The position numbers and the translations under genes were made by a program. From NCBI GenBank assembly GCA_002633005.1, contig NMRA01000023.1, positions 1,707,214 through 1,771,213 of the forward strand: 64,000 nt of DNA, written 5' to 3'. Positions within the stretch are counted from its first letter, which is position 1. Every line of letters begins with the position of its first letter. Positions 25,301-37,700 of this stretch are shown in pieces. The DNA is from Phoronis australis. Taxonomy: Eukaryota > Phoronida > Phoronidae. The notes below the pieces were generated by a model. The model did not search any database and was not told where the DNA came from. It was given only the letters and a program-made list of their open reading frames with translations.

Positions 25301-28300
25301 ACATCTCTCTTGCTTGTTTACAAGTGCTCAGTTCAGTGATATGTAAAATACCTCGTAAAACATGAACCGTTTTGAAAACTGCTCAACAGATCATTAAAGC
25401 AATCAACTGCATCCAGCATTTACTGATTTAGCTTTTGTGAAGTGTAATACTTTATAGAGCCAACCCGCCGTAAAACTAACCTATAACTTTCAAACTTCAT
25501 GCTTACAATACATATACTTGGTGCAAAATGTATAACATTTTCCATTTCGGCGTACACCGGTTTTGCCTCGTTTTCATACATACTAACCCAGGAATCGCGA
25601 GGTTTTAACCTTGTTATGAACATCGACAGAATTGAACACAACACGACAACAATTGTTACCATTTAAAACAGTTGTTTTAAAAAGTCGTTTAGGTAACGAA
25701 GTTTTATAGGTGAACAATTTACGCAAACAGCCAGGACTACCAGCCGTAAATGTGATATTTTGGACTGAGAGGTAAAACATAAGCGGACTCAGAGGGGTCG
25801 AGAGGTCCTAAACGTCCTCCCTTCCGCGGCTACTTGTGTATTGTAGAACTGAAGGAATGAGAAGTGTCCCCTATTTGTCCATTGTCAGACCCGCGTGGGC
25901 AGAATTCTAGATCCGCTCCTGTAAATGTTTTTGTCGTGCAAATATTACTGTCGAGACTGATGCGTGACTTACCGAAATCTGCTCTACAGTAGTTGTCAAT
26001 GATTCCCTCATACGTGTCGGGTTCAGCGCACGCCCTACACTCGTTCTGGACGCCTGCAATGAAAAATATTGTTTTTCTAATACCAATGGAGTTTTTGATT
26101 TGCTGTCCAATACCACTACCAAACAGAAAACGAAGTCGGTCACAGTGGTTTTCAGTAAGTACAACTACACTGGGATATTTCATATGTTGGTATAAGCGGT
26201 CAATATTTGGAATTATGAACACCGATACGACAGCCGCTGGTAGGTGTTTTGAACTGCATAATCTTTCGAAGTCATATAATACTTACTATTATAAGCAAAA
26301 TGTTATATCACGGTATTTCTAGTATTTAGTGTCGGCTAAAAAGCTGCCAAGAGCTGCAATGAGAGGGGAGCACTGGACAGGTGCCCCAAACTAATATTCA
26401 CCCACAATTCGTGACCGGGACGAGGGCCGAAAAGAGTAAGCTACCCGGGAAACGAGGAATTTGGAAATTGGTGGGGACCAAGGGGCGGTGGGCGATTGGA
26501 TGGTTTTTGACTAAGTTAACGTGTCTGTACTTCAGCAGTTTTTACCTTTCTACGTGCCCATTATCGTCTCGCTAATTAACTACTATGGCCACTTAACACT
26601 GGAATTCCAATGTCTGATATTAACCTCTGGTAGGTTAGGCCAGAGAAATGTGTGATGGGGAATACTGCTGGACGCAACAACGCAGAAGCCAATTCACAAA
26701 CATGTACTTGGAAAAAACGATTTGTGAACAGCGCACGCATAAAATACACAGGCCATACTAAACCATGGCCATTAGTTTGGCGGTGTTGATTTGGAAAATC
26801 TGTTGTGCGATTTAATGCGTACAGCAAGTAAAACTGCTATTAGGAGTAGATTTCAGAACGTCTTTATGCAGTGCTTGGTTCGCTATTATTCTGCTACATA
26901 TGGAAGTACGTGATCAGGATGACAACGATCTACAACGCCCTCTGAAACAGCCTCTAAAATAATGGAATTATAGTTTAAGCGATTTTTGTTGCTATAAAGT
27001 TAGTTTTGTCTTGCCCCTTACTCGGTTTAGAAGTGATTTCTGTCTCCGTGACCTGAAATCTTCTGAAATTAATGTGAAGGAATAACGAGTTGTCAATACG
27101 TTGTGACGTAACAGTCTTGTGTTAAGGTTCGCTTTAGCATTTTGCAAGTAACAGAAAAAAAATCTTTTTAATTATTAATCGACTCTTTCAAGTGTTCATT
27201 CCATGACAACCAGAAATTGGTTGTCAAGAGTTTGTGCCTCCCCGATTAAGCACGAAAAATATATAAACGAAAACAATTTATGTGAAGAAATCACTTCTCA
27301 AGTGAGTAAGGAACAAGTTAAGACTCATTCTAAAGCGGTAAAATTCAATTTCTTCCACAAAACGTGGGTACATTGCCACTATAAACTCTATCGAAGAAAA
27401 TTATTCGAGAAATTTCCCGCAATGCGATCTCATTATAGCCCTACTTGTGAAATGCCAAACGAGGAAAGTACGTTCATTACTTAGGAAAACTATTCGGCCA
27501 CTCATTTTCCTTTTTAACAAGTCAACATCTGATCATCTTCGAGTACTACATAAGTATATACCAAGTATTTCGGATTCCGAGTGTATATAATTGACCTGAA
27601 TTGGTGTCAACAATTAACGATAACACAGGTGTCGCAAAGGTGACATTTCGGTAAAAATGTGTGTCGCGTCAGTTTATGCTGCCAAACACGGCCATGCCTG
27701 TTTTTCACACATCAGAAAATGTTCTCATTTCTATTAAGATGTGAATGTCACACGACGAATTATCGTTAATACATCCAATAAATCAGCATTATTTGTAATA
27801 ACGAGAAGCCGTTCCCGGCCAGCGAATCGATCAACTGTTGGCTCAGCCAAATGTCTGGCGGTGGTACTTCTTGGTCTAAACGGCGACGAATACATAAAAG
27901 AAAACGACGAGGATATTTATCTAAATTAAGTGCAATCCCTACACTTTCAATTTCACCAATATAGTAACACTAATACCTGAACCACTCAGCGATATTCGTC
28001 TACCGACGCCAAGCACTCGAATGTTTTCTTAAGAAAGTTCGTGTCAAAATAACAATCTACACCTTCAGACTACGACATGCTTGATACAGCGGTGGTTAGC
28101 ATGCTTTTTATGCAAATACAATTAGTTGCACTTTGGTGTGAGCAAGAAACCAGTATAGCCACCACCAACTGAGGTAGTGCATAACAAAAATGAAGTTCCA
28201 TCCCGCCAAATGTCGCGGGGGTAACCCTAGTCGACATATCCGGCATTAGAATAATTATCGAATTAGCCCCAAACTCGCCGGGAAGATGTCGAAATGTTTC

Positions 28301-31300
28301 CCCTGGTTAGATGTCACGCGTCCACACTGAACACCATTAGCATTCCTTGCACAGCACGGGTTACAAGACCGAAATGCAGTCCCTCGATGAATTTGTCTGT
28401 CGGAATTTGGGAGACGTTTTATCTCCCAGACACACAATACACCAGCCAGAATCGTATTTTGTTCAGCCAGACAATGGCATTATTAATCAGATAGAATAGA
28501 CTGCTAAATTTAGAAAAAATGCAATTGTGACGCGTCAGGTTTCGAGTCTGCTTCAGAAAAGTATCAAAACACTGTGAGTTATGGAAAATGCCTGAAAGGG
28601 CTTCTGGGCAACAAACATTCAAAGCTTGTTAATATTGTGACTGGTCTTTTCATCGCTCGTGCCAAATTAAAGCATCCGTAGACATTAATGTACTTTCAAG
28701 GCCTAACACAAAAGACAATTGGGTCTCGTTCGGCCACAGGCAAATTACTCGTCAGGTGTCGCGTACTCATTATGTTTACTCCATAACGACCGCCGTTATA
28801 ACAACCAGGGTCCGCTAAAACCTGCCAGCAATTACGTCACGGCGCAAATAACATCGACCTGCAGCGATTAGAAAACATTTCTGTTTTTAAGTGGATGTCA
28901 GGTCAACTTAAACTTCTCTGCGTAAAAAGAGTCTGGTAAACCAATGAGAAACAATGCTGAACAGGTTTCAAATACATCAATTTGGTAGGAGTCATAAAAA
29001 CGAAACAGTTGGGTCAACTTTGCCTGCGTTACCGTTCGAAAGCCCCAATTCTGTTTTCCCAGTAGAGGAGATTTGTGGTTGTACAATAAATGCACATATC
29101 TGAATTTCACTTCACTTTTGATATCAGACCACCACAGGAGCGACGCACTGGTTTTTTAAATGCACCTCTCTAAAAGAATGCAAACATTTCCATCCACGTG
29201 CAACTTATCTAATCAATTCTTTGTAAAGGAATGCATTCACATTCTGCATGTGTTCGCTAGTCAAAAAAACTGTCCTACGTCACTTTTAAGATTGCACATC
29301 TCAACAATTTTGTTCGGTGGTTGAAAAGGAAATACTTTTCCAAGGCATGGTACAACTATTAACGAATTTAAAATCATTACTTATTACTATATATATAATG
29401 TCATTGGGTCTTAACACACGGGAATAGCTTTTTAATTATACAATACTACTATTTTGTAGCAAATATTAGATTATCATTTCGCAATACAATAAAACTTTTG
29501 GTAATAATATGAAAGCTAATCAGTTGTTCAGAATTGATGAATGGATCGTAATGTTAGCAAAAATTGATTGTCTTGGAACGACGCTCTTGAAGAGGATAAT
29601 ATGGGGTGTATAGAAACGGCCTCTATGTGTACTGAGCAACAATTTGACTTTTATTGTCTTCAACTTTTTGAATGACTCACCAGCTGTATAGACGTTAGAC
29701 AAACTTTTCACTAAAGTTTAAGTTTAAGTTAAAATCTTAGTATATGTACCTGGTCATAAATAAATAAACGTCACATGCGTGAGAAATAATTCGCTTGGTC
29801 TTGTCAGTGCGCCAGACAGCGAGACGCGCTAATTGAATCCCATTTTTTGCTCATTAACCTTTTCAGAGAATAAATTCTAAATTATGGATTACACTTGCGA
29901 GTTGAACGATAACATTTTCTTATCACTTCTACGTTCTATACGACGGAACATTGTACACGGCACTTTGATGAAAATGGGACAACGTTAGCACAGAACATAT
30001 GACACATAACTAACGTTCCCTGTCTGACAGGTTGGACTCTTTAGGCAAGATTAGATTGTGAATCACTGTGTTAATACGGACAATACAGTGTCTGGTTCCC
30101 ATTTTAATGTAATTTTCTAGATGAGAACAACTCATTAAGCCTGCTTGTGTCAACATCACATTATTAACATCATACGCCAGTTCACATACATTGGGGATTC
30201 AGCGAGTACAATCTGTTCAGTCCCGATGTTCAGCTCTGCATCTCAGGTATACACGATGTGCTAACTAACCTTGGCCAACTGCCTGATCACAGCCGGCGGT
30301 AACATCAAGGGGACTGTCATAATGAACTCGGCGATTATTAATTTTTATTCTGTCAAAGTCCAAAGCGAAGCAAAAACTCCTTTCATGCTCAACAAACACA
30401 AACAAATCAATCACCAAGAATTGTCAGACGCCACTGATAAGGACGCTACTCATAAAGTGAGCCGCTGTGGTATGTACAATACATTGGACATGATTTAAAC
30501 CGATTACTTGCATACGGGTTGGTTTTCGGATTTTCTCAAACTCTTGACTTTTTATTAGTCTAACTCTGAATATATAGACGTAAATTTTGTTCAGGTGAAT
30601 GGAAAAACACACCTTTGTAAATTAATGTCTGTGTTAATGGCTGACTGACCGATTTAACAAAGCCCTGTTGTGGCTGATAACTGAAATCCCATGCGAACAT
30701 AAGTGAACTGGAAATTGCATCAAAAGCTCCATACTTAAATAACGTCCAATCCTTTTTCTACCGACAGCGCGTTAAATTATTTTTCACATACAAAACATAT
30801 ATTAATGAAAGTTTAAGATCACACAATAAACATGAAGTAATACGTACGTGTCTCGTTCATATTCGGGGGTCGAATGCACAGATCATTTTCTTCAGGAAAC
30901 TTATCACACTTCAACATTTCTGGCCAGGGGAAGCGATATTTACTCATCGTCGACGCACAACCGGCTTTGACGGCTTCGCACAAAGATCGACAGGGCCATA
31001 TCAGACGCTCACTGTCCGATTCAAGGCAAATAGGCGAAAACAGGGAACACAGGAACAGTTGTGTATTAGGGTGACATTGCACCCCCAGCAGGGGCACCCA
31101 CGAACCCGCCTGCGTAGTCACTTCCGTCAGGGTGTCGTGTTCAAGTAGGTTCGGCAATCTCATCCTGTGGTATCCAATATTTTGACACAAAGTCAAGTTG
31201 GAAGGAATATCTACACATTTTGGATGATAGACTCTACCACTAAGTAACGCCAAGTCCGTTCCCCAGTCGTTGATCCTACTGTAGGAAATACTGGCACACA

Positions 31301-31358
31301 CTCCAGTCAGCAGAAATATCGTTGACGAACACATTACTAGTTTCCTCATGACGTCCAT
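21901..31358 (-). CDS. sfrp: Secreted Frizzled-related protein, SFRP1/2/5 type (complete, 3 exons, 354 aa)
   Basis: A secreted modulator that binds Wnt ligands outside the cell. Exons: 30848-31358, 25973-26053, 21901-22373; all junctions GT-AG and in frame; 1065 nt including stop. Residues 1-22 form a hydrophobic signal peptide. The Frizzled cysteine-rich domain spans about 44-165 with ten cysteines (48, 58, 95, 104, 111, 123, 127, 134, 151, 161), including YHPKC, LFLCSLFSPIC and WPCRSLCEAVKAGC. Residues 171-304 form the netrin-like domain with six cysteines (176, 179, 193, 248, 250, 304). N-glycosylation sequons are NLT (54) and NET (168). The three-exon plan (CRD, linker, NTR) is that of vertebrate SFRP1/2/5; SFRP3/4 have more exons. 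The C-terminal 30 residues are Lys/Gly-rich with KKGG repeats, so the protein is about 40 residues longer than usual. No family member of this type has a membrane span, and none is seen. Confidence 0.93.
22374..25972 (-). other. sFRP intron 2, nothing recognised
   Basis: 3.6 kb without a convincing repeat or coding segment. The short frame at 23853-24077, with ggtggacccgagatgggcgc-type words repeated three times, looks like a small tandem repeat and not a gene. Confidence 0.45.
25973..26053 (-). CDS. sfrp: sFRP exon 2: linker and start of NTR domain
   Basis: 81 nt; acceptor tttttcattgcag, donor gtaagt. Encodes RVQNECRACAEPDTYEGIID then NYCRADF. The CxxC and the following Cys match the start of the SFRP netrin-like module. 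Confidence 0.9.
26054..30847 (-). other. sFRP intron 1, nothing recognised
   Basis: 4.8 kb, apparently unique AT-rich DNA with one weak copy of the dispersed repeat near 27333-27392. A first intron of this size in a developmental gene could hold enhancers, but no motif cluster stands out by eye. Confidence 0.45.
30848..31358 (-). CDS. sfrp: sFRP exon 1: signal peptide and Frizzled CRD
   Basis: Starts at ATG 31358 (MDVMRKLVMCSSTIFLLTGV); this Met gives a proper signal peptide. Met4 is an alternative start. The donor is gagacac|gtacgt, phase 1. Encodes 170 residues with all ten CRD cysteines and the linker motif FPWPEMLKCDKFPEENDLCI, very close to vertebrate SFRP1. Confidence 0.93.
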
Positions 31359-31480
31359 TCTAGCTACTTATTTTGCCCTGCCTTGCTCGAACTAAAATTT
31401 GGTGGCCCGCGAACTGCTGCCGAACAGGTGTACACGGTCGACGTTGGTTGACTATTTAAACGGAGTAGCGGGTGAAAGCG

Positions 31481-31486
31481 TTTATA
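31481..31486 (-). promoter_or_regulatory. sfrp: TATA box of sFRP
   Basis: On the minus strand ggcttataaacgc contains TATAAA, about 125 bp upstream of the sFRP ATG. That would put the start of transcription near 31455 and leave a 5' UTR of about 100 nt. A second AT-rich word (tttaaatag, near 31453-31461) is less likely. Confidence 0.4.
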
Positions 31487-31505
31487 AGCCAAGACGGAGT
31501 TGTCA

Positions 31506-31513
31506 ATCAAAGG
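31506..31513 (-). promoter_or_regulatory. sfrp: TCF/LEF-like site upstream of sFRP
   Basis: The minus strand reads cctttgat, a full match to the core TCF/LEF consensus CTTTGAT, about 20 bp upstream of the TATA box. The motif is short and expected by chance in a window this size; its position is what makes it notable. Confidence 0.3.
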
Positions 31514-31910
31514 TGGTTAAGTGTTTCTCTCCATCCGATGATTACACTAGCCTGTCATCCCGGCTCGCGTTACGAACGCTACTACTTGCGGGGAGCATAG
31601 CTTCATGACACGTGATCGATCTGTCGCTGCCCTCGCGACTTCGCAGTTTCATATGTTAATGATAGTATTGACATAATTAATGTGGCGTTAATTGGTCACC
31701 CTTAGACGACACTGTCCGGTCGTCACGTCAACTACTGAGTACGCTAATACATCCTCGCCGTCTGAAATGTATTGAAAAGTGTCATATCCATTTCCACATC
31801 CCAAAAGCTGTTTGTAACCCCAATTCGTTCATTCAGTCTAACCGAAACTGTTCTTTGCTTTACAGATGAGTACCATTCGGCTTATTCAAAATGAATGTTA
31901 TTTGATCGCA

Positions 31911-32064
31911 GGGGCGGATCCAGGATTTTGAGTTGGGGGGGCCAGGGCAGATTATTAGCCAGGATTTTGCCCGACAGACATTCGCACCCCCGTACTGCCA
32001 AATGGAATCTGGGAGAATTTTAAGGGGGCCATGGCTCATTGGCTCCCTCTAAATCCGCCACTGG
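31911..32064. mobile_element. Small MITE, hAT-like ends
   Basis: The left end caggggcggatccaggattt and the right end ccctctaaatccgccactg are imperfect inverted repeats of the caggggcgga-type ends common in hAT-derived MITEs. About 154 bp with G-rich interior and no coding capacity. I could not see an 8-bp target duplication. Confidence 0.55.
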
Positions 32065-33310
32065 GTCGTATAGTGGCAAAAATATGCCCGTTAGGTCTCT
32101 TTCGTAATGGGCATCCATTATTTCCCTACGACTTCCCAGGCGACTTTTTTAAAACTATAAATTTCATTTCCAATAAATATTTGAAAAAGTTTTAACTCCA
32201 GCTTAAGGTCCATAAAGTTATTTGGTAGTCATAAAACTCGGCGTTATCAATTGTCGAAGATCAATTTACTTATTCAAAGCTGTTTTTAATTGGGACCCTA
32301 ACCTATACAAATTTACTCCCGGGGAATTCACTTCCGAATTGTTGTCTGGGAGCCCAGGAAACAACCCAGGATTTACAGACACGAAGGTTCCCAGGCAAGA
32401 ACAGTTTGTCCTGGCAGGACGACGCTTAACCTCTGCACAAGGTTTCTTAGGCTTAAATGTTGTGCAACGTGTTAAAAGGCATACGGGGAAATTGGTTTTG
32501 ACTATAGACTTAAATGAGTCAGAATGGCTACCGACTTTCAAGATAAATATTTGATAAAGAAATGAATCACTCATTCACAAAGGCAAGAGACAAATCATAC
32601 CGGTCAACGCAGTAGTCAAGGAAATTTGGAAAAACAGCCGCTTGATTTTAATCAAAAACCTTTGTCATTTCATTTGTTCAATTTCATTACGCGAGTTTCA
32701 ACAAAAATCTTTTTACTCAAATCTTCTCAATCGATGTGTTTGACACCGTTTTTTAACAAATTATAGAGACTCACCTTTTTATATTTCTTGTGGTGCGCAC
32801 CGTAAATGGCCGTCCAAGATGAATTCAGTGGTAGGTAAGCGACGTAAAAACAAAAGTAATGTCTTGATGTGCTATGTTTTTTTTATTAGGAATACATTCA
32901 TTGTTCTTAAATGATGAAAACGAAGGAAAAAGGGCATTTTTAGAATCGATGGCCAGTGGCTAGACTGTTTGTAAATAATGCTAAAAAATTTATGATCGAC
33001 GTCACGTCGAAGCAAATGTCCAGCAAGTTTCTTACGAGAAAAGCAAAATAACGCAAATTTTCGAGAGATGTGCGTTTCCTTGGAAGTACACTGTGATCAC
33101 ACTAGCCTTTGCTCACTGGTGTCTTGGATTGAGGATAGGGGTCTCTGATATCAAAGTGACGAGTTGTGATAATATTCATCAGATAAATTTTCACAACGTG
33201 CGTATTAGTAGATCGCTAGAAACTCATCATCTACGTGTTGATTCGTAACAAAATAAAAAACGATCGAGCGGTAATGGAATTAAAAGTTGTACTTTCCATT
33301 TACTGTGCGA
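32065..33310. other. Intergenic, nothing recognised
   Basis: AT-rich sequence with no gene, RNA or clear repeat. The two overlapping opposite-strand frames at 32222-32574 have no recognisable domain. Confidence 0.45.
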
Positions 33311-33995
33311 GCCAACACTAGCGTGTAGGCTACTATACACCAAGTGTATGCCAACATGTACTAGCGTGTACTATACACCAAGTGTATGCCAACACTAGCG
33401 TGTACTATACACCAAGTGTATGCTAACACTAGCGTGTACTATACACATGCAAGTGTAAGCCAACACTATTGTGTACTATACACCAAGTGTAAGCCAACAC
33501 TAGCGTGTAGGCTACTATACACCGAGTGTATGCCTGAACATGTACTAGCGTGTACTATACACCAAGTGTAAGCCAACACTAGCGTGTAGGCTACTATACA
33601 CCGAGTGTATGCCTGAACATGTACTAGCGTGTACTATACACCAAGTGTAAGCCAACACTATTGTGTACTATACACCAAGTGTAAGCCAACACTAGAGTGT
33701 ACTATACACCAAGTGTAAGCCAACACAAGCGTGTACTATGCACCAAGTGTAAGCCAACACTAGAGTGTACTATACAACAAGTGTAAGCCAACACTAGAGT
33801 GTACTATACACCAAGTGTAAGCCAACAGTAGAGTGTATTATACACCAAGTGTAAGCCAACACTAGAGTGTACTATACACGTACGTACAAAGTGTAAGGCA
33901 AAACTGGAGTGCACTATACACGAAGTGTAAGGCAACACTAGAGTGTACTGTGCACCAAGTGTAAGGCAACACTAGTGTGTACTATACACCAAGAG
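33311..33995 (+). repeat. 34-bp minisatellite, about 19-20 units
   Basis: Unit gccaacactagagtgtacta with tacaccaagtgtaa, 34 bp. Some units are lengthened by ggctac or gaacatgt insertions, and a longer compound unit is repeated near 33497-33650. Units contain the inverted pair acact/agtgt. Confidence 0.95.
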
Positions 33996-33999
33996 TTAA

Positions 34000-34431
34000 C
34001 TTATGGAACTTAAATGTTAGTTTTCGATAGAGGTGAAGTTCACGTGAAATACGCACAAGATTGCTTGTCCTCGAGAGGTACACATTGGGGTCAAGGACCT
34101 TAGCGAAGTCAGTCAATATTTTCCTAGTTCAGACGCGGTTATGCACAGTCACGAAGGAAGACGTGTGAGACCGGTAACCCACAATATTGCAGAAAAAATA
34201 ACTGTCAACCTAACAAACCTAGACATAGTGTCTTTGCTGTCTTCATTCTATATGTGCATATGGGCATAGTCAGTTTTGGAAGTAAATTTCTTGAAAAAGG
34301 CATTGTTTTTACAAGTACAACTTATTTTCGTTTAGAAATGGTCGCTGGCAAATTAGCTCAGTAGAAAACCTGCTAGCCTATTTCGCCTTCAATAGAAAAT
34401 ATATATTGAACTGACATCAGTGTATTACTGA
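34000..34431. other. Spacer between two satellites
   Basis: Apparently unique sequence separating the 34-bp array from the TATG array. Nothing recognised. Confidence 0.4.
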
Positions 34432-34492
34432 ATATATATGTATGTATGTATGTATGTATTTATGAATTTATGTATGTATGTATGTATTTATG

Positions 34493-34524
<32 letters not shown>

Positions 34525-34700
34525 CATGTATGTATGAATGTATGCATGTATGTATGAATGTATGCATGTATGTATGTATGTATGTATGTATATATGAATG
34601 TATGTATGTATGTATGTATGTATGTATGTATGTATTTATATATGAATGTATGCATGTATGTATGTATGTATGCATGTATGTATTTATGAATGTATGCATA
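34432..34700 (+). repeat. (TATG)n microsatellite
   Basis: About 270 bp of tatg tetramers interrupted by tatgaatg, tatgcatg and tatttatg variants. It yields long spurious open frames on both strands (MYVCMYVC and HTYIHTYI). Confidence 0.97.
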
Positions 34701-37700
34701 ACTATAGTTTTCCCTTCGTCACGTATACCGACATAATCATGACAATTTCAATGGAGACATAATAAATGAGGGTAAAATGACAAATGTCACCGATACCTGA
34801 TTCAAAATTTGATTTTCTAAGCTGAAAACGAATGCTCCCTCTTTCTAGTACATGGTGAACACAGCGCGGTTACAGGAGGATTAATCTTGTTGTCAACTAG
34901 GTTAACAAATTACTTGTATGGAAAAAACACCCCTCCATTCCGGATGTTAGTGACTAATGATGGGCCCCGCCCACTTCACCTGTGAAATTTACCAATGACA
35001 AACGACCTCACCTAAATTAGGCAATACCAACCTTCAGTAGGCGTTTGTGAAAACCGGTAATTATGTAATATATTTTTAAAAGTGTTTAAAGGGTTATCCT
35101 CGCTTTATCCGATCAACAGGTATCGACTACGGCTGGATTACTTAAATCCTTTGGGATGAAATCACCGAAACAGGGTTTAGTTTACCGAAATTTGTGAAAA
35201 ATAACCGCCTGTGAGTTGTGACATTGAAAAAATATTTGTTTGTGCATTTCAGTTTCAAATTAGAAACATGGAAAGGACAGATTACACGCGGTGTGCACAG
35301 TGAACGCGCTACATGTGCACATCTCTACATGACCTCTGATGCTTGACCTTTGTCTATTACAATGCACATATGTTACATATGTTAGTTCTAAATGTTCGTT
35401 TTCCCTGTTTAAGTGGTGGTAGAAAGTACCGCGACCGGCGTCGTTTTTTAATTTTGCCAAAACTCATCGCATAGGATTGTTTGCTTATTTTCTACAACTG
35501 TTATAGTGCGGTCTCAGATTTTTCTCGACACAAACTCTAATCAACTTTAAACAAAACTAAACTTCCGTTTCCTATCAGCATGGTAGTTAGAAACTGATTG
35601 ACTCACGTCTCATGTTTGTATTTGTGAAGAAAGCTTCAAGATTATGTTTCAATTAAATGTTGATTCTCTGTGCCTTAAAACTTTATAATTTACTGATGAC
35701 GTATTTATAGAGGTAGAAATTACGCGAACAATTATTTTGGATCTCCGTTGCTATGGTTACCCAAGAGAAACCCCGTACTTTTGGTAAACATGCGTGCAAA
35801 AACATTGGAATTAATTCAACTCACACGCTTAGGGTGTGCAAGGTTCGTGCAGGAATCGGAAAATTTCAGTGTTTCAAATAAAATTCAATACGTCAAATAC
35901 TTTTATATGTGAATCAGGCGCAGAACTTGTTTTCACATTGTTGATGGGGGTGAGATGGGTGGGGGTGGGGGGTTAGAACAAATTACTCCTACCGGGTAAC
36001 ATTTCGAGCAAAATGCTTATTTGTCGAGCACAATAATTATAGACTTACACATTCAACTGACTAAATGGGCAATTGATTAGATGTGCCACATCCATTACAC
36101 CCCCGTAAGTTGCTCACCTGTTCTAAATACCAATTGGATTCATTTGTCTTGTCGTCTTATCATTCTGTAATTGTACAAGAACATCCGGCCCCGCCTCCTG
36201 GACAAACGAGACAAAATAATCAGCAAAATACAAAAGGGAAGGTGTCAATTAATTTGTGTTCTTGACAGGAATAAACACAATGACCGCGTCTCACCACAGT
36301 CGTGGTCATTTTGCACTTGCTCGTCAAAATAATGCGTGCGGTCTTACCCCGAAGCTAATTTTAAAAGTGCTCCATCAGTTTGCGTACGGTTGAGATTTCG
36401 GTAAGGAGCGACACTGTCTAAATGTGTAAACGTCTTTCGAATCCCGAGTTTTGTGAGTAGAGTTGTTTTTTTATACATTATGCAAGGCCGAGGGAACCGG
36501 TGATCTTATTCCACAATATTTGTATGAGGAACAATAAAGTAATGGAATTTTCAGTTACAACACCATAAGCCTGGCGCACCACTCAGGGTTTCCAAACAAA
36601 TCTTGTCTTTTGAACCGCTATGAGGACACTGAAATTTCCAACAAAATGAAAACTGTATTGGTTAACTTTGGCTTGACGTTTTTGATGAGTTGTTTGTCAA
36701 CCCGTTTGTTGCAATTGATTCATTAAGTGTAAAACAAACCCATTTTCCTTAAATTTTGGAATAACATGAGTATAAGTTTTGTGTATGATTTTAATCTTAA
36801 AATGAGTAACGACGAAAATTTTCTAGAATTTGGTGAGTTTAACAGATGTTTTAGATCCATGAAAATAACTTTTTAAGGAATTGGGAAAGTAATACATTCA
36901 ACCTGGGACAGCGTAACAAATCCAACACTAACACGATATCGCTTTTCCCGGTTGTGTTGCAACGATTACTGGACAAGTAAAATGGCTGTAGATCAACGTA
37001 CGGCTCATATGTTCAACATATGTAGTTTAAACTAAAATCACAAATTCAGTGGGCGTCTGATTTCGAAAATGCTATATGTTTGACAGTTGTGTATTCAAAT
37101 GATATTTTTCTCAAGACTAAAGTGGTTCAATTACATAATGGTTCTTAGAACTCTCAGTACAAAATATTATTTAGAAAAAATAGGAATGTCAAAGTGCCAT
37201 GCATGTATTTTTTGAAGAAGTTCCAGAATTAAAAAAATATACATATCAAACATTTTTTAATGGGAATATGTCATAAGCTTCTGAGAGAGCGACTGTAAAT
37301 GTTGTTGTCTTGACAACGAAAAAATGTGAAATTATACGATTCTTTTCGAATTGATGAGCAACTTTCGATTACTAACCTAGTTTTAATTTTGATTCGTATT
37401 TATCTACAACGGTTAGACGAGATTGTATCATCTTTCAGTGTATTTAAAATGAAATTTTAAGAATTATCATAAAGAAGAAAAGTATAATTTCTTGAAGAAA
37501 GGACAAACTGCTAAACTTCGAAAACGTGAAATACAAGTGGTATAAATGTATTCGAAATCTGTTTGTCATGGTGTGTTCCACACGAATTTCTCATTGTCTT
37601 AGCAGCCATCCATGAGTGAGTGTGTGGATGAATAGAAACTTATAAAACGTAAATCAGATTTCGTTTTGTTTATAACAAATGCTTAAAAAAAACTTAGACG

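Noticed and set aside
32222-32574. Overlapping 110- and 102-codon frames on opposite strands
   Set aside because: Antiparallel frames of chance; neither has a recognisable motif.
33311-33995. CRISPR-like array (regular 34-bp repeats)
   Set aside because: The units are contiguous with no unique spacers, and the setting is an intron-rich animal genome; this is a minisatellite.
34446-34736. Long open frames MYVCMYVC (plus) and HTYIHTYI (minus)
   Set aside because: Pure translation of the TATG microsatellite.
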